Below, piece after piece: positions 1 through 8,733 of a stretch of DNA of 64,000 bases. Every line of letters begins with the position of its first letter. Position 1 is the first letter of the stretch. Where the stretch lies: NCBI GenBank assembly GCA_964409775.1, contig CAYPEI010000004.1, forward strand, positions 155,761-219,760. The letters are read 5' to 3'. This DNA is from JAHBXL01 sp964409775. Its GTDB lineage: Bacteria > Planctomycetota > Phycisphaerae > Phycisphaerales > UBA1924. Under the pieces are notes generated by a model. That model made no database searches and was not told the DNA's origin. It was given only the letters and a program-made list of their open reading frames with translations. Position numbers and translations under genes: made by a program.

Positions 1-1776
1 GCCATGGCCATCGGGTGTGTTGTGCTGGCGATGCGCGTGGGATTCGGTCCGCCCGATTCCGCCGCGAGGGCCCCGACGAAGCCGCAGCGCGCAGCGGAAG
101 CACGCATTGAAGCCCCCGGAGCGCCCGCGGCTGGCGGGGCCGCGTGGCGCGAACGGGCATGGTGGCTCGCGCTTTCGGCCGTGCCGTCGAGCCTGCTGCT
201 GGGCGTGACGAACTACCTCTCGACCGATGTCGCGGCGATCCCGCTCCTCTGGGTCGTGCCGCTGGCGGTGTACCTGGGCACGTTCATCATCGCGTTCTCA
301 GAGCGGGCGCGGGCGGGCGTCGGGCCGCAGGTGACCACGTTGATGCTGCCGGCGATGGCGTTGTCGATCGCGCTCACGCTCAATCTCGGGTACACGCTGG
401 GCGTGATGATCGCCCAGCAGTTGCTGCTGCTGCTGGTCGCGGCGCTCGCGTGCCACGTCGAACTCGCCCGGCGTGCGCCCGCCCCGGCGCGGCTGACCGA
501 GTTCTACCTCTTCGTCGCGGCGGGCGGCGTGCTCGGCGGCGCCTTCAACTCTCTCCTCGCGCCGGTGGTCTTCGATTCCGTGCTGGAGTATCCCGTGGCC
601 ATCGTCGCGGCGTGCGGCGTGGCGATGCTCGCCGCAAGCCGCGTCAGCATCGCCGGATGGTGGCGTCAGTCGGCGGCGGGGCTGCTGATCGGTGGCGCGG
701 CGGCGGGCGCTGTGGTCGTGCTCCGCGTGTGGATCGATTCGACCTGGGAGGTGGATGAGCGCCTGCTCCGGGTGCTGGCGTTCGGCCCGGCGATCGCCTG
801 CGCGGTCCTGTTCTGCCGCGCACGGCCGCTGTGGTTTGCGGGGGTGCTGTGCGGTCTGCTGGCAGTGGCGTGGAACCAGCCTCGGCGCGGTGACGAGGGC
901 GGTGGGCCCGTGCTGCTCGCCGAACGTACGTTCTTCGGCGTGCACCGCGTCAACGCATCGCCGAGCGGCATGTTCCACACGCTCACGCACGGCACCACGG
1001 TGCACGGGTTGCAGTTCCGCACAGAGGAACTCCGCACAGTTCCGACGATGTACTACCACCCGACAGGCCCCATCGGCCATGTGTTCCGCGCGCTGGAGAG
1101 CAACCCCGCATGCCCTGGCCCTCGCCGCGTCGCTGTGGTGGGACTGGGCTCGGGCGCGCTGGCGGCGTATGCGCGGCCGGGTTCGCCCATCGAGTCGATG
1201 GACTTCTACGAGATCGACGCCGCGGTGGTGCGGATCGCGCGCGACTCGCGACTCTTCACCTATCTGTCGGATGTCGCGGAGGCACGCCGGGCCGCGCAGC
1301 AGCCGCTCTCGCTGCGCGCGATTGTGGGAGACGGGCGGCTCGAACTGGTCCGCGCTGTCGATCGCGCATACGACCTGATCGTGCTCGACGCGTTCAGTTC
1401 GGATGCGATCCCCGTGCACCTGCTGACGCTGGAGGCGCTGGGCGTGTACCTCTCGCGGCTGGCGCCGGGCGGCATCATCGCCGTTCACATCTCCAACCGG
1501 CACATCGATCTCGTGCCCGTGCTGCAGGCGATCGGAAAGGCGGCGACGCCGCCGATGGTGGCGTGGTTCGCCAACGACCCGACACCGACCGGCGCGCTGC
1601 GGAAGGAGGGAAAGGCCGGCTCACAATGGGCCGTCCTGGCGCGCGATGAGGCCGATCTGCGCATGCTCCACGATACGCCGGGGATGTTCTGGGGAGTGCC
1701 GGACCGGCCGCTCGGGGCGCGGGCGTGGACCGATGACTGGTCGGATGTCGTTGGGCAGTTGAGGGTGTTCAAATGA
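1..1776 (+). CDS. Membrane-anchored spermidine synthase-like protein (5' truncated)
   Basis: The N-terminal half (about residues 45-300) has many hydrophobic segments typical of polytopic membrane proteins. The C-terminal half is a Rossmann domain of the spermidine synthase family: the nucleotide-binding motif VAVVGLGSGALAAY, an acidic strand end (FYEIDAAVV), a VGDGR motif and YDLIVLDAFSSDAIP. This layout is that of the fused MFS/spermidine-synthase proteins frequent in planctomycetes. Those transfer an aminopropyl group, or have lost that activity, so the substrate is unknown. The frame stays open to the first base, and the ATG at position 4 has no visible ribosome site, so the true start probably lies outside the window. 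The protein stops 155 bases before aroC. Confidence 0.75.
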   Translation, partial: AMAIGCVVLAMRVGFGPPDSAARAPTKPQRAAEARIEAPGAPAAGGAAWRERAWWLALSAVPSSLLLGVTNYLSTDVAAIPLLWVVPLAVYLGTFIIAFSERARAGVGPQVTTLMLPAMALSIALTLNLGYTLGVMIAQQLLLLLVAALACHVELARRAPAPARLTEFYLFVAAGGVLGGAFNSLLAPVVFDSVLEYPVAIVAACGVAMLAASRVSIAGWWRQSAAGLLIGGAAAGAVVVLRVWIDSTWEVDERLLRVLAFGPAIACAVLFCRARPLWFAGVLCGLLAVAWNQPRRGDEGGGPVLLAERTFFGVHRVNASPSGMFHTLTHGTTVHGLQFRTEELRTVPTMYYHPTGPIGHVFRALESNPACPGPRRVAVVGLGSGALAAYARPGSPIESMDFYEIDAAVVRIARDSRLFTYLSDVAEARRAAQQPLSLRAIVGDGRLELVRAVDRAYDLIVLDAFSSDAIPVHLLTLEALGVYLSRLAPGGIIAVHISNRHIDLVPVLQAIGKAATPPMVAWFANDPTPTGALRKEGKAGSQWAVLARDEADLRMLHDTPGMFWGVPDRPLGARAWTDDWSDVVGQLRVFK

Positions 1777-1931
1777 TGCGTGGGGTGCTCGGGCAGCGAG
1801 GCGCGGGTCCCGTGGTTCGGGTTTCGGGCCCGAGGCATCGGCCGCGCTCGGAAGAGACCTGCCGCAAACGGGATCAGCGTGCGGACGACTCGATCTGACC
1901 CGACATCCGAAATCCGACTTATCCTCTCCCC

Positions 1932-3179
1932 ATGCCCGCACTTTCCTATCAGACCGCCGGCGAGTCGCACGGACCCGGGATGTTCGCCATCATCAGCGGC
2001 CTGCCCGCCGGCTTGCCCATCGACCTCGACTTCATCAACAGCGAGTTGCACCGGCGGCAGGGGGGCTACGGCCGCGGCGGACGGCAGCGGATCGAGTCCG
2101 ACACCGCCGAGCCGCTGACCGGCGTGCGGCTCGGAAAAACGATCGGCTCGCCCGTCGTGCTGAAGATCGTCAACAAGGACTCACGACTCGATGATGTGAC
2201 GAAGACGCCGCCCGTGCACCTGCCGCGGCCGGGCCACGCCGACCTTGCCGGCAGCGTCAAGTACCTGACGACCGATTGCCGCGAAACGCTCGAGCGGGCC
2301 TCGGCGCGCGAGACGGCCGCGCGAGTCGCCGCAGGCGCAACGGCGAGGCTGTTCCTCCGCCACATGCGCGAGAGCGGCATCGGCGGGACGAGCACCGAGG
2401 GGATCGAGGTGTTTGGGTTTGTGCGGTCGATTCTTGATGCAGAGTGGGATGGGGAAGTGAACGAAGGGAACTGGAGGTCGCTTGTTGCCGCGCGTGATGC
2501 GAGCGACACGTATTGCCCGGATGGAGTGGGGGGGGCAGATGGAACGGTGACGAAGCGACAGTGCGAGATCATCCGGCAGGCCAAGATCGACAAGGACACG
2601 GTGGGAGGTCTGGTCGAGGCGCACGTCTTCGGACTGCCGCCGGGAATCGGGTCCACCATGGATTGGCGCGACCGGCTCGATGCCCGCATCGCGTACGCGG
2701 TGATGGGCATCCAGGCGTTCAAGGCGGTGGAGATCGGGCTTGGCAAGGGCTGTTCGCGGCTGCCGGGTTCGAAGGTGCACGACCCGATCCGCTTCGAAAA
2801 GTCGAGGATCAACTCGCCGTCCCTCGGGTTCGTGCGCGACTCCAATAACGCGGGAGGAACCGAAGGCGGCATGAGCAACGGCGCGCCGATCGTTGTTCGC
2901 GGCACGATGAAGCCCATCTCGACGCTGCTCCGCGGCATGCCCAGCGTGGACCTGAACACCAAGCAGCCCGCCATGAGCGCGTACGAACGCTCGGACATCT
3001 GCGCGGTGTCCGCGGCGAGCGTCGTGATGGAAAACGTCGTCGCCTTCGAAGTGGCCCGCGCGTTCCTGGAGAAGTTCGGGGGTGACTCGCTCGAAGAGAC
3101 CCGCGGCAACTACGAGCGGTTCCTGAAACTCGCCAGGCTCCTGCCCCTGTCGAGCGACCCCGCGAAGGCGATCGCGTGA
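1932..3179 (+). CDS. aroC: Chorismate synthase
   Basis: Last step of the shikimate pathway: 5-enolpyruvylshikimate-3-phosphate to chorismate, using reduced FMN. The N-terminus SYQTAGESHGPGMFAIISGL carries the conserved GESHG signature. YGRGGRQRIESD and RPGHADLAG are flavin- and phosphate-binding segments, and the SRLPGSKVHD and AGGTEGGMSNG motifs follow. Its 415 residues are slightly longer than the usual 350-400. The start is the ATG before PALSYQTAGESHG, since the conserved motif begins within six residues. A methyltransferase gene follows after 13 bases and is probably co-transcribed. Confidence 0.97.
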   Translation: MPALSYQTAGESHGPGMFAIISGLPAGLPIDLDFINSELHRRQGGYGRGGRQRIESDTAEPLTGVRLGKTIGSPVVLKIVNKDSRLDDVTKTPPVHLPRPGHADLAGSVKYLTTDCRETLERASARETAARVAAGATARLFLRHMRESGIGGTSTEGIEVFGFVRSILDAEWDGEVNEGNWRSLVAARDASDTYCPDGVGGADGTVTKRQCEIIRQAKIDKDTVGGLVEAHVFGLPPGIGSTMDWRDRLDARIAYAVMGIQAFKAVEIGLGKGCSRLPGSKVHDPIRFEKSRINSPSLGFVRDSNNAGGTEGGMSNGAPIVVRGTMKPISTLLRGMPSVDLNTKQPAMSAYERSDICAVSAASVVMENVVAFEVARAFLEKFGGDSLEETRGNYERFLKLARLLPLSSDPAKAIA

Positions 3180-3192
3180 ACGGGGAAGCGCG

Positions 3193-4071
3193 ATGAGCGG
3201 CTTCGACGCCTGGCTGCGCCGTGTTGTTCCCGCCCTGCCCACGCTGTCGCGCAGGCGGTGGCTCATGGCGCCGCTCGATGCGATCGACTGGTTGTTGCGC
3301 CGGCCATACGCCGAGTTCCGCGATCTGCCGCCCAACCGCTTCCGCATCCGCGTGGGTGTCGGGAACCGGATCCTGTTCAACGCCGCGCACTTCCGCCTGT
3401 TCCCGGTGAACTTTTGGCTCGAAGCGCTCAACGCCGGGGTGCTGCGGATGGACTCGAACATTCTCGATATCGGGTGCGGCTGCGGACGCTTCGCGTTCGT
3501 GTTGCGGGAGTTTCACTTCCACGGTCGCGAGTTCACCGGGCGGTACACAGGCATCGATGTCGATGCGGAGATGCTGGATTGGTGCCGCGGCCGATTTCCG
3601 GCCGAGCGGTTCCGTTGGTTGCAGGTGGATGCGAGCAGCGCGGTGTATGCGCCACGAAGCGAAGGCGCCGGCGCTCCGGCAACGCAGAGCGGTTCGAAGA
3701 GGTTCGACGTCGCCGATGCATCGCAGGACTTCGTGCTCGCAAACTCGCTCTTCACGCACTTGCTGGAGGATGACCTCCGGTCGTACATCCGCGAGGCGGG
3801 GAGGGTCCTGCGGCCGGGCGGTCACCTCCAGTTCTCGGTGTTCCTGATGGAGGATGTGCGCGACGACCAGGCCCGCGGTGCACACCCCGGCCGCTGGACG
3901 TTCCGCCACAGGGTCGGCCACGCCTGGGTGGAGAACGAGCGATTGCCGGAGGCGGCGGTCGCCTACGAGCGCGGGTTCATTCAGGCGGAGTGTGCCGCGG
4001 CAGGATTCGCGAAGCCCGAGGTCTTCCGGACGCACACGCACTGCATGATGCGCTGGACGCGGCTGGCCTGA
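3193..4071 (+). CDS. Class I SAM-dependent methyltransferase
   Basis: A 292-residue cytosolic protein with the SAM-binding motif I ILDIGCGCGRFAF (about residues 91-103), an acidic motif II (TGIDVDAEML) and a late motif DFVLANSLFTHLLEDD followed by AGRVLRPGGHL, the usual methyltransferase-11 arrangement. Between motif II and the core strand there is a low-complexity stretch rich in Gly, Ala and Ser (about residues 155-172). It looks inserted and contains a CCACGAAG-like repeat at the DNA level. The substrate is unknown. It lies 13 bases after aroC, but nothing shows a role in aromatic biosynthesis. Confidence 0.8.
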   Translation: MSGFDAWLRRVVPALPTLSRRRWLMAPLDAIDWLLRRPYAEFRDLPPNRFRIRVGVGNRILFNAAHFRLFPVNFWLEALNAGVLRMDSNILDIGCGCGRFAFVLREFHFHGREFTGRYTGIDVDAEMLDWCRGRFPAERFRWLQVDASSAVYAPRSEGAGAPATQSGSKRFDVADASQDFVLANSLFTHLLEDDLRSYIREAGRVLRPGGHLQFSVFLMEDVRDDQARGAHPGRWTFRHRVGHAWVENERLPEAAVAYERGFIQAECAAAGFAKPEVFRTHTHCMMRWTRLA

Positions 4072-4178
4072 GTCACCGCCCCGGAGATTCGGATCCCGGG
4101 CGGTGCATCGGGCTCGCGAGCCGAAACCGCGGGCGGCGATTTCCTAATGACCACCGCGGAGTCACCAGGAGTTCATCC

Positions 4179-4655
4179 ATGAGCAGCATCGCCGCGGCGA
4201 CGGGACAGAATGAGCATGGCTGCGGACGCAGCGGCGGATGCGGATGCCGCGCCGGGAAGTCGGCCGGATACCTGGCCGCGCTCACGCTCGCGGCATGGGG
4301 TATTCAGATCCCGATGCTGTTGCTGGCCGTGCCGAAGTTCGCGGAACGGTTGGGCGACTTTGGAGTGCAGTTGCCGGTCCTCTCGCGCGTCGTCATCGAT
4401 TGGTCGCGCTGGATGGGCACGGAACTCTTCGCGACGAAACTCACGGGCGCAATGGTGTACGGCGCATCGCTGGTCGTGCTGTCGGTCTTCGCCTTCGCGC
4501 TGGCGAAGGTCGGCGGAAGGTCCGGCAGGGCCATCGTGGTGATGCTGGCGCTGCTGGGCGGAGCGATCGCGTGCGGGCAGGCCGCGGCGGTGATTCTCCC
4601 CGCGATGTCGGCACAGCGCACTGTGGACAGTTCCGCGACGAACGCCGCCCCGTGA
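4179..4655 (+). CDS. Small membrane protein with GspF-like segment
   Basis: A 158-residue protein with about three hydrophobic segments. The ATG at 4179 is chosen because AGGAG lies eight bases upstream; an in-frame start at 3990 would overlap the methyltransferase. The N-terminus is rich in Cys and Gly (GCGRSGGCGCRAG). The segment PKFAERLGDFGVQLPVLSR resembles the P-x-F-x(4-5)-D-F/L-G-x2-L-P-x-x-T/S-R stretch of type II secretion F proteins, but the rest of GspF is absent. A similar small protein lies at 44916-45356 on the other strand. Function unknown. Confidence 0.65.
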   Translation: MSSIAAATGQNEHGCGRSGGCGCRAGKSAGYLAALTLAAWGIQIPMLLLAVPKFAERLGDFGVQLPVLSRVVIDWSRWMGTELFATKLTGAMVYGASLVVLSVFAFALAKVGGRSGRAIVVMLALLGGAIACGQAAAVILPAMSAQRTVDSSATNAAP

Positions 4656-4663
4656 TTCTGCTG

Positions 4664-5341
4664 CTACAGATTGATCGAGATGCCCGACTCCAGCGCCACG
4701 CGCTGGAGCGCATCCTTCAGGCGCTGCACCTCGCGCTCCAGCGCATCGACCCGCGCCGCCAGGCCGGGCGTGGGGGTCGCCGACGCCGCCGAGCCGGACT
4801 CGCCCCGTGATGCCGCCGGCGGTCCGCCGCTGTCCGAAGGTTCATCAAGCGCGTGCAGTCCCGGGCAGAGCAGTTGAACGTACCGCCGCGCATGGCCGCC
4901 GGGGACCTCGCGGACCATCGGCTCCTCGGGTCTCATCAGCGATGCAAGCACGCCCTGCAACGCCTCCAGCGACTCGATCGGGTGCATGCGCGAGGCGTTG
5001 GACCTCAGTTCACCGGCGGTCTGCGGGCCCCTCAGCATCAGTTCCGCAAGCACCACCAGCGCGGGCGTCTCGACGTTCAATACCTCGCGGGCCACGTGCC
5101 GGAACTTCGCGACGCGGCTGCCCGAGAGCATCGCCTCGCGCACCAGCCCCTTGGAACGCAGCGACTCCACCGCGTCGAACACGCGGTCCTCATCGAAGTC
5201 CGTGATCGGGCTGCGGCAGTTCTTCTGGTTGCAGCCCACCGTCAGCGAGTTCAGCGACAGCGGGTATTGCTGAGGCGTCGTCAGCGCCTTCTCGATCAGC
5301 ACGCCGAGCACGCGGCATTCGTCGGGTTTCAGCGTCACCAT
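4664..5341 (-). CDS. YceH/DUF480 family protein
   Basis: A 225-residue protein that matches the DUF480 (YceH) family from its first residues: LKPDECRVLGVLIEKALTTP, YPLSLNSLTVGCNQKNCR and the later GPQTAGELRSNASRM. The family has two winged-helix domains and is thought to be regulatory, but its role is not settled. The C-terminus carries a Pro/Ser/Gly linker and a short predicted coiled coil (ARVDALEREVQRLKDALQRV). The ATG at 5341 is preferred over an upstream in-frame codon because the family signature begins there. It is convergent with the small membrane protein ending at 4655. Confidence 0.9.
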   Translation of the reverse strand: MVTLKPDECRVLGVLIEKALTTPQQYPLSLNSLTVGCNQKNCRSPITDFDEDRVFDAVESLRSKGLVREAMLSGSRVAKFRHVAREVLNVETPALVVLAELMLRGPQTAGELRSNASRMHPIESLEALQGVLASLMRPEEPMVREVPGGHARRYVQLLCPGLHALDEPSDSGGPPAASRGESGSAASATPTPGLAARVDALEREVQRLKDALQRVALESGISINL

Positions 5342-5430
5342 GCACGCAGTGTACCGAAGAGGAGAGCCGGACCCTTTGAAACAAGAGTCAAGCGGTTGAC
5401 ACCCGCCGCGGTTTCGTGGGACAATCCAGT

Positions 5431-5928
5431 ATGGCCAACACAACCGACTTCATGGTCGTGCTTCCCGACGGTCGCCGCTTCGGCCCCGCTTCGATCGACA
5501 TCGTCGAGCAGTGGGCCAGGGAAGGCCGCGTGCCCGCCGCGGCTCAGATCGAGCCGGCCGATGGGCTCTCTCCCGCCCGGCCCGTACTCAGCGAACCGCG
5601 GCTGATGGCGGTGCTGGGTGCACCGCCCACCGTTGCCGGTCAGTTGTCGGCCCCGGCCGGGGATGGGGGAGTTTCGACGCTGATTCCTTATAAGAACGGG
5701 CACGCGCTCGCGGCCTATTACCTCGGCATCGCGGGGCTGATCCCCCTGCTCGGGATCGTGCCGGCGCCGATCGCGCTGGCGCTGGGTATCTCCGGCGCCA
5801 AGCGCTACCGGGCCAATCCCGCCATCAAGGGAATCGTGCACGCCTGGATCGGCATCATCCTCGGACTCCTGGGAGTGCTCATCTCCGGCGGGCTGATCAC
5901 GCTCATGATCGTTGGAATGTTCGCGTAG
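5431..5928 (+). CDS. GYF_2-like / DUF4190 membrane protein
   Basis: A 165-residue protein. Its N-terminal 45 residues (DFMVVLPDGRRFGPASIDIVEQWAREGRV) look like the small GYF_2-type domain in which a G-P pair precedes a helix. After a linker there are two membrane segments (about residues 92-120 and 140-163) flanking SGAKRYRANPAIKGIVHAW, the usual layout of DUF4190 proteins. This domain pair is common in planctomycetes. Function unknown; the GYF-like part probably faces the cytosol. The ATG at 5431 is chosen over 5416 because it directly precedes the conserved part. Confidence 0.8.
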   Translation: MANTTDFMVVLPDGRRFGPASIDIVEQWAREGRVPAAAQIEPADGLSPARPVLSEPRLMAVLGAPPTVAGQLSAPAGDGGVSTLIPYKNGHALAAYYLGIAGLIPLLGIVPAPIALALGISGAKRYRANPAIKGIVHAWIGIILGLLGVLISGGLITLMIVGMFA

Positions 5929-5964
5929 GCTCGCTGTCCGAGCCTGTTGCGAGAGGGAGGGCGC

Positions 5965-6183
5965 GTGAAGTTGTGGCTCGTTCCGGTCGCCGTGCTCGGA
6001 GTCGTCGCAGTTGCGGCCGCGGCGTCCCTGTGGCTGCACGGACCGTGGGCGTTTCTCGTGTTCGCCACCGTCATCGTGGTTGGACTGGGTGCTGCGCCGG
6101 TGGTGTTTTCGGTTCGAACCCGCGGAAGCGAGGCCCGCCAACAGGCGAGTCCGAAGATCGACCGGAAAGGCGATCGATGGTAA
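5965..6183 (+). CDS. Small two-helix membrane protein
   Basis: About 72 residues with two hydrophobic helices (LWLVPVAVLGVVAVAAAASL and a second one ending in GLGAAPVVF) and a basic, hydrophilic tail. A GTG start at 5965 follows a GGGAGG ribosome site four bases away; a TTG at 5947 in the same frame is the alternative. It lies 36 bases after the DUF4190-like gene, so the two may be co-transcribed. No family recognised. Confidence 0.5.
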   Translation: MKLWLVPVAVLGVVAVAAAASLWLHGPWAFLVFATVIVVGLGAAPVVFSVRTRGSEARQQASPKIDRKGDRW

Positions 6184-6234
6184 GTGGCTGAAAATAAACG
6201 ACTTGGAGAGCATCTCCAACGTAGAATCGGGGGC

Positions 6235-6262
6235 TTGTCCATGGAAAGGGCGTGGCTATACT
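6235..6262 (+). promoter_or_regulatory. Sigma-70-like promoter of the ribosomal protein operon
   Basis: TTGTCC and TATACT are separated by 16 bases, and rplK begins about 130 bases downstream. It lies just after the small membrane protein gene and is the best promoter match before the ribosomal block. Confidence 0.6.
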
Positions 6263-6399
6263 CCCAACCCGCCACTCGGAGCCCCCGAGACCGGCGGAAC
6301 ATCCAGAACCGTCAGCACCACCAATCCCGCGGAAGGCCCTTGGCCGGCTTCCGCTGACCTCGCCCGGCGCGGGGGGGACGGTGGGAGGTGGAGAAAGTC

Positions 6400-6831
6400 A
6401 TGGCCAAGAAAGAAATTACCAAGGTGTTCAAGGTCCAGGCCCCCGGTGGCAAGGCGACTCCTGCGCCCCCGCTCGGCCCGATCCTTGGCGGTGCCGGCGT
6501 CAACCCCGGCCAGTTCATCCAGAAGTTCAACGCCGAGACGGCCAAGTTCAACGGCAAGATCGTTGTCGCGGTCGTGACGGCGTATTCGGACCGCTCATTC
6601 ACGTTCGAACTGAAGTCCTCCCCGGCCGCGGAACTCATCAAGGAGGCCGCGAAGATCGAGAAGGGCGCGGGCGTCCCGAACAAGGACAAGGTCGGCAAGG
6701 TCACCAAGGCGCAGGTCAAGAAGATCGCCGAGGAGAAGTTTGCGGACCTCGGCGCGGCCAGCATCGAGGCCGCCATGCGGACGATCGAAGGAACCTGCCG
6801 CCAGATGGGCGTCACCGTGGTGGAGGGCTGA
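6400..6831 (+). CDS. rplK: Ribosomal protein L11
   Basis: 143 residues, the usual length. The N-terminus has KVQAPGGKATPAPPLGPILG, the flexible GTPase-centre contact region, and the C-terminal half carries the rRNA-binding domain ending GTCRQMGVTV. L11 forms the L7/L12 stalk base with L10. The ATG at 6400 gives the typical MAKK start with GGAG six bases upstream; an in-frame GTG four codons earlier is less likely. First gene of the rplK-rplA-rplJ-rplL operon. secE and nusG, which usually precede rplK, are absent here. Confidence 0.97.
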   Translation: MAKKEITKVFKVQAPGGKATPAPPLGPILGGAGVNPGQFIQKFNAETAKFNGKIVVAVVTAYSDRSFTFELKSSPAAELIKEAAKIEKGAGVPNKDKVGKVTKAQVKKIAEEKFADLGAASIEAAMRTIEGTCRQMGVTVVEG

Positions 6832-6836
6832 GGACC

Positions 6837-7538
6837 ATGGCAACCAAACTTTCAAAGCGCCACAAGGCGAATATCGATCTGGCCCCCAAGGAGGCCCTTG
6901 ATGCCGCGCATGCATGCGAGGCGGTCAAGAAGTTCAAGGGCCCGAAGTTCGACCAGACCATCAACGTGGTGATGCACCTGGGGATCGACGCGGCGCAGGC
7001 CGATCAGGCCATCCGCGGCTCGGTTTCGCTCCCCAAGGGCATCGGCAAGGCCAAGCGCGTCATCGCGTTCTGCCGCGAAGACCAGGTCAAGGGTGCACGC
7101 GAGAACGGCGCGATCGAGGCCGGCGCGGACGACCTTGTGGCCAAGGTCGAGGGCGGCTGGATGGACTTCGACGTCGCCGTCGCCTCTCCGGACATGATGC
7201 GAGTCGTGTCCAAACTCGGCAAGGTGCTCGGCCCCAAGGGCCTCATGCCCTCGCCCAAGAGCGGCACCGTCACGCCCGACGTCCCCAAGGCCGTCAAGGA
7301 GTACGCCGCGGGCAAGGTCGAGTACCGCAACGACAAGAGCGGGAACGTCCACGCCGTCATCGGCAAGATGAGTTTCTCCGCGTCGGACCTCGCGGCCAAC
7401 CTTGAGCACTTCATCCATCACATCGAGCGTTCCCGTCCGAACACGGCCAAGGGCGTGTTCATCAAGAAGTGTGTGATCAGCGGATGCATGACCCCCGGCG
7501 TGCCGGTGAAGATCGTGTCGGCCGCGGTCGAATCGTGA
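6837..7538 (+). CDS. rplA: Ribosomal protein L1
   Basis: 233 residues, normal for L1. Recognisable segments include the GSVSLPKGIGKAKRVIAF stretch, the signature KLGKVLGPKGLMPSPKSGTV (about residues 124-143) and the final SSA-like tail. L1 lies on the mobile stalk of the 50S subunit and in many bacteria represses its own operon by binding the leader mRNA. The ATG at 6837 lies five bases after the rplK stop, with AGGA between them, so translation is probably coupled. Confidence 0.97.
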   Translation: MATKLSKRHKANIDLAPKEALDAAHACEAVKKFKGPKFDQTINVVMHLGIDAAQADQAIRGSVSLPKGIGKAKRVIAFCREDQVKGARENGAIEAGADDLVAKVEGGWMDFDVAVASPDMMRVVSKLGKVLGPKGLMPSPKSGTVTPDVPKAVKEYAAGKVEYRNDKSGNVHAVIGKMSFSASDLAANLEHFIHHIERSRPNTAKGVFIKKCVISGCMTPGVPVKIVSAAVES

Positions 7539-7558
7539 ACCGCCCCCTGAGGTGAACC

Positions 7559-8107
7559 ATGTCCAAGACCATCAAATCGCTGATCATCGGCGAATACCGC
7601 GAGCGGATCGAGGGCATCGCGGATGCAGCCCTCATCAGCATCCGCGGCGTGTCGTCCAATGACACCAACAAGATCCGCCAGAAACTCCGCGGCAAGAAGA
7701 TCGAGATCTCGGTCGTCCGCAACGCCCTCGCCCGCAAGGCGTTCGAGGGCACCGGCCTGGCCGGGCTTGAGCCGCTGCTCCAGGGCGCAACCGCCATGGC
7801 CTACGGCGGCGAGTCCGTCGTCCACGTCGCCCGCGAGATCGTGGGCCTCCTGGCCGACTTCCCCGCCATCGAACTCAAGGGCGCCATCCTCGACGGGACG
7901 CTCTTCAAAGGCAAGGAAGGCCTGAAGGAACTCTCAGGCTTCCCCACCCGTCAGGAAGCACTCAGCCAGACCGTCACCCTCATCCTCGCACCGGCCGGAA
8001 AACTGGTGTCGCAGGCCAAGGGCCCCGGCGCAGCGCTGGCGGGCATCATCAAGAGCATCGAAGAGCGGCTGGAAAAGGGCGAGACCATCGCCCGGAAAGC
8101 CGGCTGA
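7559..8107 (+). CDS. rplJ: Ribosomal protein L10
   Basis: 182 residues. The N-terminal part shows the L10 pattern (SLIIGEYRERI, RQKLRGKKIEISVVRNALARKAF). The C-terminal helix that binds L7/L12 dimers is visible as GIIKSIEERLEKGE. L10 anchors the stalk to rRNA beside L11. It follows rplA by 20 bases with an AGGTG ribosome site. The gap to rplL is 100 bases and contains a hairpin. Confidence 0.97.
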   Translation: MSKTIKSLIIGEYRERIEGIADAALISIRGVSSNDTNKIRQKLRGKKIEISVVRNALARKAFEGTGLAGLEPLLQGATAMAYGGESVVHVAREIVGLLADFPAIELKGAILDGTLFKGKEGLKELSGFPTRQEALSQTVTLILAPAGKLVSQAKGPGAALAGIIKSIEERLEKGETIARKAG

Positions 8108-8148
8108 GCAACCAGGACTCTACGACCGACTGGCCCCTCGGGGTTAAA

Positions 8149-8167
8149 CGCCGGAACAGGTCCGGCG
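8149..8167 (+). promoter_or_regulatory. Hairpin between rplJ and rplL
   Basis: A perfect seven-base-pair stem, CGCCGGA pairing with TCCGGCG around a five-base loop, lies in the 100-base gap before rplL. No T tract follows, so it is not a plain terminator. It could be a processing site or help set the L10:L12 expression ratio. Confidence 0.35.
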
Positions 8168-8207
8168 CCTCTCGGACGAGAATGTACGAAAACGGAAGGA
8201 ACGAACC

Positions 8208-8591
8208 ATGTCGACGATTCAGGAACTCGGTGACAAACTCGCGGCCCTGTCCCTCAAGGACGCGGTCGAGTTGGGCAAGTATCTCAAGGACACCTACGGC
8301 ATCGAGCCCGCGGCGGGCGGCGCCGTGATTATGGCGGCTGCCGGCGGCGGCGGCGGCGCGGCGAAGGCCGAGGAGAAGACCTCCTTCGACGTCGTCCTCA
8401 AGGCTGTCGATGCCGCGAAGAAGATCGCCGTCATCAAGGTCGTCCGCGAGATCACCGGCCTGGGCCTGGCCGAGGCCAAGGCCTTCGCCGACAACCCCGG
8501 CAAGCCGGTCAAGCAGGGCGTGACCAAGGAAGAGGCCGACAAGATCTCCAAGCAGTTGACCGAGGCCGGCGGCACGGTCGAACTCGCCTGA
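8208..8591 (+). CDS. rplL: Ribosomal protein L7/L12
   Basis: 127 residues with the three usual parts: an N-terminal dimerisation helix (TIQELGDKLAALSLKDAVEL), an Ala/Gly hinge (about residues 38-56) and the conserved factor-binding domain FDVVLKAVDAAKKIAVIKVV...GLGLAEAKAFAD. It forms the multicopy stalk that recruits translation GTPases. A GGAAGGA ribosome site precedes the ATG. A strong terminator follows 28 bases after the stop. Confidence 0.98.
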   Translation: MSTIQELGDKLAALSLKDAVELGKYLKDTYGIEPAAGGAVIMAAAGGGGGAAKAEEKTSFDVVLKAVDAAKKIAVIKVVREITGLGLAEAKAFADNPGKPVKQGVTKEEADKISKQLTEAGGTVELA

Positions 8592-8619
8592 TCGAGATCG
8601 TCCCGACTTCAGGAACCAG

Positions 8620-8650
8620 GCCCCCCGGGGCTTTCCCCGGGGGGCTTTTT
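8620..8650 (+). terminator. Rho-independent terminator after rplL
   Basis: An 11-base-pair perfect stem (8620-8630 with 8635-8645, G/C only) has a CTTT loop and is followed by five T. It separates the ribosomal protein operon from rpoBC. Confidence 0.9.
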
Positions 8651-8703
8651 CGTCCTCCACCGCAGTGTCCCCCCTTCCCGGGGGAGGGCCGTGCGGAGGC
8701 GGC

Positions 8704-8733
8704 TTGCCTTGAAGCCCGGGATCGTCCTATAGT
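8704..8733 (+). promoter_or_regulatory. Probable promoter of rpoBC
   Basis: TTGCCT and TATAGT are separated by 18 bases, between the rplL terminator and rpoB. A transcript from here would carry a leader of about 110 bases. Its position suggests that rpoBC is transcribed separately from the ribosomal genes. Confidence 0.55.

Noticed and set aside
6252..6836. Extended open frame upstream of rplA
   Set aside because: It runs through the rplK gene in another frame. The L1 family start is at 6837.
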